Below are positions 19,614 to 28,982 of a stretch of 64,000 bases of DNA, in pieces. Origin of the DNA: Arcticibacter tournemirensis (lineage in GTDB: Bacteria; Bacteroidota; Bacteroidia; Sphingobacteriales; Sphingobacteriaceae). Under the pieces are notes generated by a model. That model made no database searches and was not told where the DNA came from. It saw only the letters and a program-made list of their open reading frames with translations. The DNA lies in NCBI RefSeq assembly GCF_006716645.1, contig NZ_VFPL01000002.1:62001-126000 (forward strand). The letters are read 5' to 3'. The translations under genes were made by a program, and so were the position numbers. Position 1 is the stretch's first letter. Each line of letters opens with the position of its first letter.

Positions 19614-22600
19614 CTATCTTATCAGATTTATCGGCCCCACTGTGTTTTTTGAGCCCCGTTCATATTTCATCCCCTTCCATTCACTTCCGTCAAGGAACGA
19701 GGCTTTTATATCCCAGATATATACTCCCTGCGATGCCGGAGCTCCATCTATTGTACCATCCCACCCTTCGGCAGGACTACCGTCTTCAGTCAGTTTATCA
19801 CTCTGCCATACAAGTCGTCCCCACTTGTTAAAAATTTTCAAAGAATACTTCGCAATACCCGAGCCTTTTGGAATGAATGTCTTGATGCTGGGGTTTAAAC
19901 TGCCTGGTTCAAAACCACTCGGAACGTATAAGGTGCCCGGTACGCCGTCTATCCTGACAATCTTAACAAGAGTATCCGCACACCCTTCTGCGTTGGTTAC
20001 AATGAGCCTGACTGTGTGCGACCCGTTGTTGATGTAAGTGTGAACAGGGTTTTCCTCTGTAGATACTTTCGTGTCGCCGAAAAACCATTGATATTTTAAT
20101 CCGGTTCCCTCACTCCTGTTTTTAAATGAGAAGGTGTATTCCGGCACCTTTATAACACTATCTGGTAACACCGTAAAATCGGCGACGGGCGGCGCTGAAA
20201 CATTTATTGTTGTAATCGCGGTATCAGCACATCCATACTCTCCTTTTACAACCAGTTTAACTACATAGGGTGATTTGAGATAGGAGAAAGTATGAGCTGG
20301 ATTTTTACTTGAGGAGTATGTTCCATCGCCGAAATCCCATATATAAGTAAGAGCATTTTCGGATATATTCCGAAATGCTACATTTATCAGTGTACAGCCT
20401 CGGTTGACATCCGGTACAAACGCCGACAGCGGCTTTCCGGAAATTCTGATCATCCTGGTGAGCGTATCACTACAGAAGCTATTTAAAGCGATTAACCGCA
20501 GTTTATAAATGCCTGGTTCGCCGTAAAGATGCTGAGGGGCTGCATCATTCGACAAAGGGCTGTTGTCGCCAAAATCCCACACATATTTTACCGCGCCGTT
20601 ACTGCTATTCGTAATCGCAACTTCGAGCTTACCATTACAGCTTACACTATCGCTCAAAGTAAAGAAAGCTTTTGGCCTGCCGTAGGTATTGATTGTTTTT
20701 TCTATACTGTCGGCCTTGCAACCATAACTATTTAAGGTTTTAAGTTTTAGTTTATACGACCTGCCTACACCTGTTAAAACAATATCTGAGGGACTTTGCT
20801 CCATAGAAATCAGATGTCCATCCAGGTACCAAAGGTATTCATCAGTATATCTTGACTTATTTTCGATTTCAACTTTAAATGGCGTACATGCAATATTCGT
20901 TTTCAGATCGAAATCAGCTTTAGGAAGCGGGTTGAATTGAATTGTATGCGTTACTGTATCCGGGCATCCCAAAGTACTGACCGCTATCAGTTTCACGTCA
21001 AACTTATAAGGCATTACTGCATCTGACGGCACTGCAAACGGATAACTAAAGTTCTTTTGACTGGAGACTGGCCTGTTATTGACAAGCCATTTATAAACAA
21101 CAGCGTCTGTTCCGCTGTATGTTGATTGGTTTGCAAAACTTACCGTAGCGCTCATTCCGCAGAACATTGTGTCAGCAGCAGAAAAATTCGCCGTAGGCCG
21201 TTCTGTGATTTTCACCGTTTTGACAATGGTATCCATACAACCCGATGCATTATACGCCACCTGCTTTACCCTGTAAAGTCCGGGAAGCTGGAAAGTGTGT
21301 TCAGCTACATGCCCCGTTAATATATTGTCATTACCATTAGGATCACCAAAATTCCATTCCACATAAGCGGCGTTAGCCGGCGTAGCAGAGACCGTCAGCT
21401 TGAATGGTGCGCAGTTGAGCGATGTTGCATTACTGGTAAACAAAGCCACCGGTAAAGGAAGAATCTCTATTTCCTGGGTCGTAAAACTACTGCAAACTGA
21501 ACCGTCGGGATGAGATTGCTGGACTGTCAGTTTAACGTTATACTTGCCTGCTCGTGCAAATGCGTGTCGGGGATTAGCAGTATTCGCAGTGGTACCATCA
21601 TCAAAATCCCAGTGATACGATGCCGAGGTCTCCGGTGTACTGAAAAACTGCACGGAATCCTTCACACAGTACTGTCCATTGTTAAATCTAAAATTAGCAT
21701 TAGGCTGGGCATACACTGTTATTATCTCTGTATCTGTTGCAGAAGAACATCCATTTGTTGCAAGCAAGGATACTTCGTAAGTCCCCGGCACCGTAAACGT
21801 ATGCGTTATTGATTCAGGAGCAGACTTCGTGGTAAAGGTATTGCCATCCTTAAGATCCCAGTAGAAAGAATTCGCCCCTTCAGAATGATTATCAAACCGG
21901 ACGGTAAGGGGGGCACATCCAAATTTCCTGTCACCGTCAATAATCAACTGCGGCGTGACTGTATTAGGATAAACAACTATCTTATAACTATTTGAATCTA
22001 CCCCACACTCGTTCTCTACTTTGAGCCTTACTGTTACCGTATCGGTTTTAGTTGTGTAAAATGTATGGGTAACATCCGAAACGTCATTCTTAACGAGAGT
22101 CTGGCCGTCACCAAAATCAAAAGTATATTTACTGTTTGAACCGGCCTTTGACTGATTGTTAAAAGTTACCTCGAAAGGAGAACATCCCCACGTTTTATTC
22201 GGCGAAAACAACGCATAAGGCAATGGATGTACCAATACAGAGTCGGTAAAAATAGTCTCTTTACATCCGGTCGACGCCTTTAATGTAATAACATAGGTAG
22301 TATCTCTATGATTCGGATTGGGTTCGAAGGTTATCGCTGCGGGATGAATATCCGTAGAGGTTATACCATTCCCGAAATCCCATATATAGGTTCCGCGACT
22401 CAAAGGAGCGGAAGTATTGTTAAAGCTGACAGAAAGCGGCCCGCAACCTACCACCTTGTCCTTGGTAAAGGAAGCCGTTACGTCTTTCACTGTTTCAAAA
22501 GTAAGCTCCATGCTGTCTGAGCCACAACCAAACTTACTGTCGGTCACTAATTTCACAGTCGCCGATTCACCATCGTTATATAATATATAACCCGGAAAAT

Positions 22601-25600
22601 CCTTCCCCGATCCAACACTTACCCCGTTAACATACCATTGATAAGTCGCTACGCGGTCGTCGTGAGGAATCAATGTGATAACTTGTTTAAGATCAAATGG
22701 GATACACGACTTCAACCTGACAGCTGTAAATTCTGCCTTAGCCAAAGGATTCACGGTGATACCAACCTCATTACTTATACTCTTTTGATCTCCGTTACAA
22801 AGTGATGTTGTAACTATTCTCCGGAACCGGGTGGTTTCTGCTAATGTTCCCGGATCAAATACAGCTGCAACCGCTCCGGCAATATCCGACCATGACGTTC
22901 CGTCCAGACTCTTCTGCCATTGATAAAAGAAGATTCCATCACCCCCTGTAGGTAAGCTTCCTGCGAGCTGAACAGAAGGCATGCCGGCACATAATACCTG
23001 ATCTGACGATATACTATTATTGCCCAAAGGAGGTTGAACGGCGATGTACACTGTATTGCTTTCAAGGGAACACGGTCCTGATTTTACCACTCTCCTTAAC
23101 CATGTTGATGCAGTAAATACCGATGTGAGTTCCCTGTTGACTTCCCCGGGAAGGTCTGTCCAGTTAATGTTATCGGAACTCCATTGCCACTGGTATGCAT
23201 ACGCTCCATTGCCTCCCGTTGGTAAGCCGCCTGTAATATGTACCGTCTGCCCGGAACACGTGGTAACGCTTCCCGTAATGGCATTTGTTAAAGCCGGGTA
23301 ATTGTATATTGTAATCGTATCAGTGCTTGCATCGCAGATTCCGTTCTCTATAGACCATTTGAAAATATAGGTTCCTGCAGTAAGACCACTTATTTTGCTA
23401 TGAGGATCTGCCGGATCTTCAATGAGGCATGACGGACCGCTTATCTTCGTCCAACTTCCAGTACCCTTCACTGCTATATTGCCGTCCAGCGTAGCACTGG
23501 CTTCATTACATAAATATTGATCATCTCCAGCAATAGCTGTAGTGACATTCGGAAGCACCTGTACATAGGTTACAGCGGATGGCACTTCAGAGCAGGCTCC
23601 ATTCCTGACTATAGCCCTGAACCAGGTATCAGCATTAAGGTTATGGAATACACCTGATTTGGATGTTGATAACACAGGAATCCATGTGTTAAAGTTATCA
23701 CCCGATTGCTCCCATCTCACAACATCTCCTTTCTCTCCGCTTAAAGAAACGGTGACACTGTTGACACCTGTACAAACCCTCGCCACGCTGCCCGTTGTAA
23801 TACCGCCTTCGGATGGCTCATCCACCCGGATCTTAATATTATCGGTGTATATTGAATTCAAGCATCCAGAAGCCTGAGATATTCTTACGCGATACCACTT
23901 TGTTTGGGCCATGTTTCCAGGAGCAAACGAGGGTGCGTTAGCGCCGGCAATGTCGTTAAACGTTATACTATCTGTTGAAGATTGCCACTGTAGCAGGTCG
24001 GATGAAGAATATCCGGTAAGATCAAGTGAGCCGGGGTCGTTCCCCTTACATACGGTGATATTACCATTGCTAATTAATCCCTTAACAGGATAGGCCGTCA
24101 CTTCAATAGTTAACGTCGCTTTACTTTCTCTGCAACCAGCATCTCCGACAGTTGCGTCATTCTTTATTCCCCATTCAAACACGTAAGAGCCTGGCAGCAG
24201 CCCTGTAACTTCCGTATTAAATAATGAAGGATCTGTAATATGAGCAGGCACGCCCGATGTCTGAGTCCATAAACCTGTTTCGCCATTAGCGGCATCAGGC
24301 GCATTGCCCGACAGCGTTACGTGATTATTAGAACCGTCCTCCTGAAGGCAAATCCGGACTGTAGCCCCTACAGCTGCGGTTGTCACAGGTTTCCTGACAA
24401 CAATGCTTTTGAGCGAAGTGTTATCCGGGCATGGGCTTAGGCCCCCAACCCGCCACTCAAGCTGATAAGTCTGGCCTGGCAGCAGATTACCCACCACAGC
24501 ATCCGGAGAATGCGTGTCGGGAGTAAATGTTAAAGAATTACCCGACTGCTCCTTCCATGTTCCCGTAAATCCGGCACCCGGATCGTTACCATTTAACTTA
24601 TAACTTGTCTCACCACATATTATCACATCTCCTCCTGCATCTGCGGATGGAGTGATCGCATTAATAAATATCTCAACCGCTTCACTTGTAACGTCACAGC
24701 TATTGTAACTTTTTACAGTCCTCCTGTAATAAGTCGTTACAACAGGGTTTACTGTGAGATTCTCCTGATTAGCGCCAGGAATTACAGTCCACGAAATTTT
24801 ATCGGGAGATGATTCCCATGAATACGAATAACTTGCAGAAACGTAAGATGGAACATCTCCTCCTGATAACTGATCGGTTGAAAGAGTGACCGCTTCGCCG
24901 GGACAGGATACAAGGCGAGTTGACTTTATAGAGTTAACAATATCAGCCAGCACATCAAGATTCATCGTGGATGTGCTGCCGGCACATGTGCCATTATTTA
25001 TAGTCCACAAAAACGTATATCGTTTACCTTTCTCCAGGTTGCTAACCGTGGTATTATTGAGTCCCGGATTATCAATAACTGCTGTTTGTCCGGGTGGTTG
25101 CGTCCAGATTCCGGTTCCTATTGCAGGAAGGTTTCCGTTTAATTGATAAGTCAAACCAGAATTCAAACACAACTTTTCATCTGGACCGGCATTTGCAGTG
25201 GTTGGCTTAGGATCGATGGTAATTGTAATGGGGTCGGAATATTCAGCACTGCACTCACCATTCTTTACCAAAGCCCTGAACTGAGTTGTTGTTAATAACG
25301 CACTATATCCATACGAATTTCCGGAAGCACCACTAATCAGGCTCCATGAACCTCCGTTATCCTCCGATTTTTCCCACTGAATAGAGGTACCCCTGTAATC
25401 TTTAAGTATCAGTATCCCCGGACTTGAAGACTCAATACAGTAAACCGTTGGACCGGCAGTCGAAATAGTTCCTCCAATTGAGGGAAGATCAACTTTCACC
25501 TGGAGCACGCCTGATGCAACGAGATTGGTACAGCCCTGGTCATATCCCTTACCGCCCACCTGTACCCGGAAGTAAGTCGTTTGCTGTATATTGGGATAGG

Positions 25601-27968
25601 CCAGTATATCACTAGTATTGTCAATAGGGGTCCAGTTAATTGCATCTGTCGATACTTCCCACCGGATAATCTTTTGAATATATCCTGATGCTCGCAATGT
25701 TATGTCAGATCCGCTACAGACAAGCTTAGCTGTTGGACTTTCTAAACAGGTAACAGAACCTCCTGTAGCCCGTTGATATACGGTTAATGTAATCTCCTCG
25801 AACTCCTCACATCCGCCCGGATTACTCACAGTCCATCTCAATTTATAGGTACCAACCAGCAAATTGGATATTGTGGCATTTGGTTTGGTTGAATCATCAA
25901 ATAGAGAACCAGAAGGCCCTGAAACTACGGTCCATTTGCCAGATTCTCCATTTAAAACATTTGGAGTCGTGGCACTTAACACATATTTTTTATTCATCGG
26001 AGTGTAGTCACACAATACTCCATCCGATCCTGCGTCAGGATTTACCAAAGCGTATAGCGTAACATCTTGACTACTGCTGACAGCAGGTCCGCACTCGTTA
26101 TTATACACTAGCGATACGGTGTATTTCTTTCCAACCTCATTAAACTTTATCACCGGAAAAGGATCTTTATCAGAACCACCAATAAACTCATAGCTTCCTC
26201 CCGTAACTGTCCATTGATACGTCTTGTTCCTCCCGAAACCCTCATACATTGGCATTACCCTTTCTTCTGTTGCGAAATCTATGACAACAGGAATACCTTT
26301 ACATATCTTAGCTTCTACTGGTTGAGTAACAGCTAAACCACCAGCTATCATGAACGGCTTATCAAGCACAACGTCACTACAGGAGTTTGTTACCGTCAAC
26401 CTTAAAATATAAGACCCCGGTTTAGCCACATTAATTCTCGGCGCATCACTTGTATCCTTGTCAAGGAAGGTGATCCCATCGCTTACCGCAACGCCACTTA
26501 ACGAGTCGATAACCTGCCATAAATAATGCTTACTACACAGGTTCGCTACATTTGTATGGTTCACCGTAGTGATCAGAGCCGAATTGCATGCCGACGACTG
26601 TGTAAATTCAAAATCAGGGACAGGGAGCTCTGAAATACATATATCCTTAATTATCTCTGTGGGAGAACAGCTGTTATTGCTCGCCACAAGTTTAATATTA
26701 TAAGTACCAACCTCGGGAAACTGGAAAGTAAAGTTTTGGGCTGCACTTTTAATGTGCCAGGATGTTTCGGTGCTTTTCTTTATATACCACTTATACGTGG
26801 TTAAGTCAGTACAACCCGTCCCGGAAGAGTTCGGCGACATACCAGGTATAGTGGTGTTTATAAATGTCACATCCTTAGTGACACAGCCACCTACAGATGG
26901 AACAACGAAGTCGGCTTTCGGCAACAAATAAACTTTAGGATAAGAGGTAAATTGAGGAGCCGCTCCAATACAAAAACCCGCAGATATTGATATGTTTGCA
27001 GTGTAAGAGTTATACACCGGAGGATATATCATGACAGGAGGCTCACTACATGAGCTTTCATTATAATGATGCTTTACCACTCCACCCCTTGCAATGAGAT
27101 CTTCTTTAGTGAAATGTTCGATAACATCGTCGCCCCAATCAAAATTATATAAAAGGCCGGGGTAATTTTTTGCAATACCTTTCTCGGAATCGATTATAAC
27201 TGAATATCCCAATTTCTCGCTTTCGTTATTAGGGTCAATCGGGTACTTTAAACATACAATCTGACTTCCGCTAGCCTGAAGATTGAGGGTAAAATCAACA
27301 TTTAAAATAACATAACTTTTTGTAGATACAACTCCATTAAGTTCGGACCTCAAACGTGCTGTATAATATGACTTCCCGAGGATAATATCTAAAAGACCAT
27401 CCGGCGACACGGTAAAACTTTCTGGCGACTTCAGCTTGTCGTAATCATCGAACAGTAATCCTGTAACTGTCACAGCGGATGCCGACGAATCCGCAAGCGT
27501 CAATACGTTACCGTCCTGAATATTCTGGCAAAAGCCATATATCAGATCAGTCTTCAGAAGATTTTTTTCTTCCAACGGCGATATTTTTATTTTAGGTCCT
27601 GGTTTATCAGTAATCTTGATACCTGTGTAGTCAACCATTACCTCTGGATTTGAACTTTTCACCCTGATCATATAGCCATTTCCAGGCATAGTGGTTTCCG
27701 GAATGACACCGTTTATAAAGGTAGTATAATGTCCGTCGAAAGTTCCGATAGGACTATAAGACACAAGATTTCCTCCCGAATCGTACATCCACAATTCAAA
27801 TCTGTTGCCTGCCTTAAATCCGCTAACTGTGAGGGGAACAGTTATATTACTTCCCGGCCCGTAAGGCCCCGGATCAATGGTACCGAATGCAATCTGAGCC
27901 TTACAATCAACACACAGTCCTAAATAGAAAGTAAAAAAAACCAGAAGTACAGCTACAAATCTCCGCAT
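19614..27968 (-). CDS. Giant PKD/Ig-like repeat protein with type-B T9SS C-terminal domain
   Basis: 2784 aa. A signal peptide (MRRFVAVLLVFFTFYLGL..., cut near CKAQ) leads into an N-terminal globular region. From about 600 to 1650 there are alternating Ig/PKD-like modules (SGPSG...NPG...W.V.NGxC and W..S.D...W..I.GA types). From about 1700 to 2680 there are PKD domains, shown by repeated WDFGDG-like cores (WDFGNG, FDFGDG, WDLKDG, WDFDDG, WNFGDP, WDFGDN, WDFGDG, WFFGDT). The final 95 residues (VPSGFEPGSLNPSIKTFIP, then YSLKIFNKWGRLVW, then GVYIWDIKA) form a gliding-motility-type (CHU_C, type B) sorting domain. It is therefore expected to cross the outer membrane through T9SS and stay on the surface or be released. 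Many Cys residues occur in pairs in the Ig-like part. It is the first gene of the giant operon and overlaps none of its neighbours. Confidence 0.9.
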   Translation of the reverse strand: MRRFVAVLLVFFTFYLGLCVDCKAQIAFGTIDPGPYGPGSNITVPLTVSGFKAGNRFELWMYDSGGNLVSYSPIGTFDGHYTTFINGVIPETTMPGNGYMIRVKSSNPEVMVDYTGIKITDKPGPKIKISPLEEKNLLKTDLIYGFCQNIQDGNVLTLADSSASAVTVTGLLFDDYDKLKSPESFTVSPDGLLDIILGKSYYTARLRSELNGVVSTKSYVILNVDFTLNLQASGSQIVCLKYPIDPNNESEKLGYSVIIDSEKGIAKNYPGLLYNFDWGDDVIEHFTKEDLIARGGVVKHHYNESSCSEPPVMIYPPVYNSYTANISISAGFCIGAAPQFTSYPKVYLLPKADFVVPSVGGCVTKDVTFINTTIPGMSPNSSGTGCTDLTTYKWYIKKSTETSWHIKSAAQNFTFQFPEVGTYNIKLVASNNSCSPTEIIKDICISELPVPDFEFTQSSACNSALITTVNHTNVANLCSKHYLWQVIDSLSGVAVSDGITFLDKDTSDAPRINVAKPGSYILRLTVTNSCSDVVLDKPFMIAGGLAVTQPVEAKICKGIPVVIDFATEERVMPMYEGFGRNKTYQWTVTGGSYEFIGGSDKDPFPVIKFNEVGKKYTVSLVYNNECGPAVSSSQDVTLYALVNPDAGSDGVLCDYTPMNKKYVLSATTPNVLNGESGKWTVVSGPSGSLFDDSTKPNATISNLLVGTYKLRWTVSNPGGCEEFEEITLTVYQRATGGSVTCLESPTAKLVCSGSDITLRASGYIQKIIRWEVSTDAINWTPIDNTSDILAYPNIQQTTYFRVQVGGKGYDQGCTNLVASGVLQVKVDLPSIGGTISTAGPTVYCIESSSPGILILKDYRGTSIQWEKSEDNGGSWSLISGASGNSYGYSALLTTTQFRALVKNGECSAEYSDPITITIDPKPTTANAGPDEKLCLNSGLTYQLNGNLPAIGTGIWTQPPGQTAVIDNPGLNNTTVSNLEKGKRYTFLWTINNGTCAGSTSTMNLDVLADIVNSIKSTRLVSCPGEAVTLSTDQLSGGDVPSYVSASYSYSWESSPDKISWTVIPGANQENLTVNPVVTTYYRRTVKSYNSCDVTSEAVEIFINAITPSADAGGDVIICGETSYKLNGNDPGAGFTGTWKEQSGNSLTFTPDTHSPDAVVGNLLPGQTYQLEWRVGGLSPCPDNTSLKSIVVRKPVTTAAVGATVRICLQEDGSNNHVTLSGNAPDAANGETGLWTQTSGVPAHITDPSLFNTEVTGLLPGSYVFEWGIKNDATVGDAGCRESKATLTIEVTAYPVKGLISNGNITVCKGNDPGSLDLTGYSSSDLLQWQSSTDSITFNDIAGANAPSFAPGNMAQTKWYRVRISQASGCLNSIYTDNIKIRVDEPSEGGITTGSVARVCTGVNSVTVSLSGEKGDVVRWEQSGDNFNTWIPVLSTSKSGVFHNLNADTWFRAIVRNGACSEVPSAVTYVQVLPNVTTAIAGDDQYLCNEASATLDGNIAVKGTGSWTKISGPSCLIEDPADPHSKISGLTAGTYIFKWSIENGICDASTDTITIYNYPALTNAITGSVTTCSGQTVHITGGLPTGGNGAYAYQWQWSSDNINWTDLPGEVNRELTSVFTASTWLRRVVKSGPCSLESNTVYIAVQPPLGNNSISSDQVLCAGMPSVQLAGSLPTGGDGIFFYQWQKSLDGTSWSDIAGAVAAVFDPGTLAETTRFRRIVTTSLCNGDQKSISNEVGITVNPLAKAEFTAVRLKSCIPFDLKQVITLIPHDDRVATYQWYVNGVSVGSGKDFPGYILYNDGESATVKLVTDSKFGCGSDSMELTFETVKDVTASFTKDKVVGCGPLSVSFNNTSAPLSRGTYIWDFGNGITSTDIHPAAITFEPNPNHRDTTYVITLKASTGCKETIFTDSVLVHPLPYALFSPNKTWGCSPFEVTFNNQSKAGSNSKYTFDFGDGQTLVKNDVSDVTHTFYTTKTDTVTVRLKVENECGVDSNSYKIVVYPNTVTPQLIIDGDRKFGCAPLTVRFDNHSEGANSFYWDLKDGNTFTTKSAPESITHTFTVPGTYEVSLLATNGCSSATDTEIITVYAQPNANFRFNNGQYCVKDSVQFFSTPETSASYHWDFDDGTTANTANPRHAFARAGKYNVKLTVQQSHPDGSVCSSFTTQEIEILPLPVALFTSNATSLNCAPFKLTVSATPANAAYVEWNFGDPNGNDNILTGHVAEHTFQLPGLYRVKQVAYNASGCMDTIVKTVKITERPTANFSAADTMFCGMSATVSFANQSTYSGTDAVVYKWLVNNRPVSSQKNFSYPFAVPSDAVMPYKFDVKLIAVSTLGCPDTVTHTIQFNPLPKADFDLKTNIACTPFKVEIENKSRYTDEYLWYLDGHLISMEQSPSDIVLTGVGRSYKLKLKTLNSYGCKADSIEKTINTYGRPKAFFTLSDSVSCNGKLEVAITNSSNGAVKYVWDFGDNSPLSNDAAPQHLYGEPGIYKLRLIALNSFCSDTLTRMIRISGKPLSAFVPDVNRGCTLINVAFRNISENALTYIWDFGDGTYSSSKNPAHTFSYLKSPYVVKLVVKGEYGCADTAITTINVSAPPVADFTVLPDSVIKVPEYTFSFKNRSEGTGLKYQWFFGDTKVSTEENPVHTYINNGSHTVRLIVTNAEGCADTLVKIVRIDGVPGTLYVPSGFEPGSLNPSIKTFIPKGSGIAKYSLKIFNKWGRLVWQSDKLTEDGSPAEGWDGTIDGAPASQGVYIWDIKASFLDGSEWKGMKYERGSKNTVGPINLIR

Positions 27969-28178
27969 ACAACAGTATAAAACGCAGATTTAAAACTCCA
28001 TACAAGTCTGGAACAGATTGAATGAGCATCCATTGACAAATTCCAAATATTGTGGTAATACGCTCGCTGCAACAACATGTTACCAATAGGGAACTAAATA
28101 TGTATTTGGTGTTGTGACGATATTATTATTAAAACCATCCAACCATAGCCCCGTGCTACCCCCAATCTCTGATTAATC

Positions 28179-28335
28179 CCTTACCAATGCCTGACCAAAG
28201 CCTGATATCGTCAGTATCTCATCAGCATCTCGTCAGCATCATGTCAGACTAAAGTCTGACGAGAGTCTGACATTATCCTGAGGAGATGCTGACATTAGTC
28301 TGATCTTATCGGGTTTTGGTCAGGCACTGGTAAGG
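28179..28335. repeat. 157-bp imperfect inverted repeat with 72-nt arms
   Basis: The left arm (28179-28250) and right arm (28264-28335) match as reverse complements at 57 of 72 positions without gaps, around a 13-nt centre. The outer ends are the best conserved: CCTTACCAATGCCTGACCAA against CCTTACCAGTGCCTGACCAA. Inside are repeated TCAGCAT/GTCAGAC words, and the core holds a perfect 8-bp hairpin, GTCAGACT-AA-AGTCTGAC (28243-28260). No T-run follows. It could be a MITE-like or REP-like element, or a regulatory RNA hairpin. Confidence 0.75.
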
Positions 28336-28528
28336 TACTTTACAGGGTTTTGTCCTTTCTTTTCCAAACTTCTATTCCAATTTTTCATCCTGCGTAACAC
28401 TGGCCGTATCCCCTGCACTTTTGAAATAACGGTCCCAGCCCCTTCTGGTAGACCGGCCCATGTGGGCATATAAACACAAACCATTCGAAATAAAAACTCA
28501 TTAATAGTCAATAAGTTAAATAATTTCG

Positions 28529-28536
28529 TACCTTTA
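28529..28536 (+). promoter_or_regulatory. Candidate -7 box of the cold-shock gene
   Basis: TACCTTTA at 28529-28536 is one mismatch from the Bacteroidota TAnnTTTG box and lies 24 nt before the start codon. No clear -33 TTG is present. Confidence 0.4.
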
Positions 28537-28560
28537 CAGTCTTATATAATAAAATACAAT

Positions 28561-28755
28561 ATGAAAAAAGAAGGAACAGTGAAGTTCTTTAATGTAACTA
28601 AAGGATTCGGATTTATCGCACAGAGCGATGATCGCAACGATGTTTTTGTTCATTCGACAGGACTGATCGACGAAGTTCGCGAAAACGATAAAGTTTCGTT
28701 TGATGTGGAAAGTGGCCCTAAAGGCCTTAATGCGGTAAATGTACAAGTAATTTAA
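28561..28755 (+). CDS. Cold-shock domain protein (CspA family)
   Basis: 64 aa, a single cold-shock domain of usual length. RNP1 is visible as KGFGFIAQ (residues 14-21) and RNP2 as DVFVHST (27-33). The N-terminus MKKEGTVKFFNVTKGFGFI is the standard family opening. It binds single-stranded RNA or DNA and acts as an RNA chaperone in the cytoplasm. It is a single-gene unit with a good terminator 27 nt downstream. It is transcribed away from the giant surface-protein operon, with no evident link to it. The long inverted repeat upstream ends more than 220 nt before the start and is probably unrelated to csp control. Confidence 0.95.
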   Translation: MKKEGTVKFFNVTKGFGFIAQSDDRNDVFVHSTGLIDEVRENDKVSFDVESGPKGLNAVNVQVI

Positions 28756-28781
28756 AAGATCACTATATTTTAATCGTATAA

Positions 28782-28812
28782 AGCATCTGGTCTCTGATCA
28801 GGTGCTTTTTTT
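28782..28812 (+). terminator. Rho-independent terminator of the csp gene
   Basis: AGCATCTG (28782-28789) pairs with CAGGTGCT (28799-28806) with one G-U pair, followed by a run of seven T. Confidence 0.8.
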
Positions 28813-28923
28813 ATTTAAGACAGTTGCTTCCCGGGCAGATTGAGACAAACCATCTAACTTTTGAGAGCTTTTTTTATAGAAGTTTGCTTTTCTTTGATCC
28901 TTAGTACAGGAGATTCAAAACAG

Positions 28924-28966
28924 GGTTCTCCTCTATTATGAACCGGTATTAAAAACCGGAGAACTG
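28924..28966. promoter_or_regulatory. Nested inverted repeats upstream of the GH127 gene
   Basis: GTTCTCC and GGAGAAC bracket an inner CCGGT-N7-ACCGG repeat that ends 20-30 nt before the start codon. The two right arms share two bases, so only one stem can form completely. It could be an operator or a 5' UTR hairpin. No TAnnTTTG box is evident nearby. Confidence 0.35.
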
Positions 28967-28982
28967 CTAGCCATACAATTAA

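Larger units (their letters stand above)
27969..28560. other. 592-nt divergent intergenic region
   Basis: This separates the leftward giant operon from the rightward cold-shock gene. It contains a 157-bp inverted repeat (28179-28335), a short palindrome GCCCATGTGGGC near 28455-28470, and the csp promoter. No convincing gene was found. A 63-codon minus-strand frame at 28320-28511 overlaps the inverted repeat and resembles nothing I recognise. Confidence 0.6.

Noticed and set aside
28179-28335. A CRISPR array, suggested by repeated TCAGCAT/GTCAGAC words
   Set aside because: The words are too short and unevenly spaced, the overall structure is one inverted repeat, and there are no cas genes.
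28320-28511. 63-codon minus-strand frame overlapping the long inverted repeat
   Set aside because: It runs into the right arm of the repeat, has no recognisable domain and lacks a clear promoter. It could be remnant sequence of a mobile element, but this cannot be shown here.
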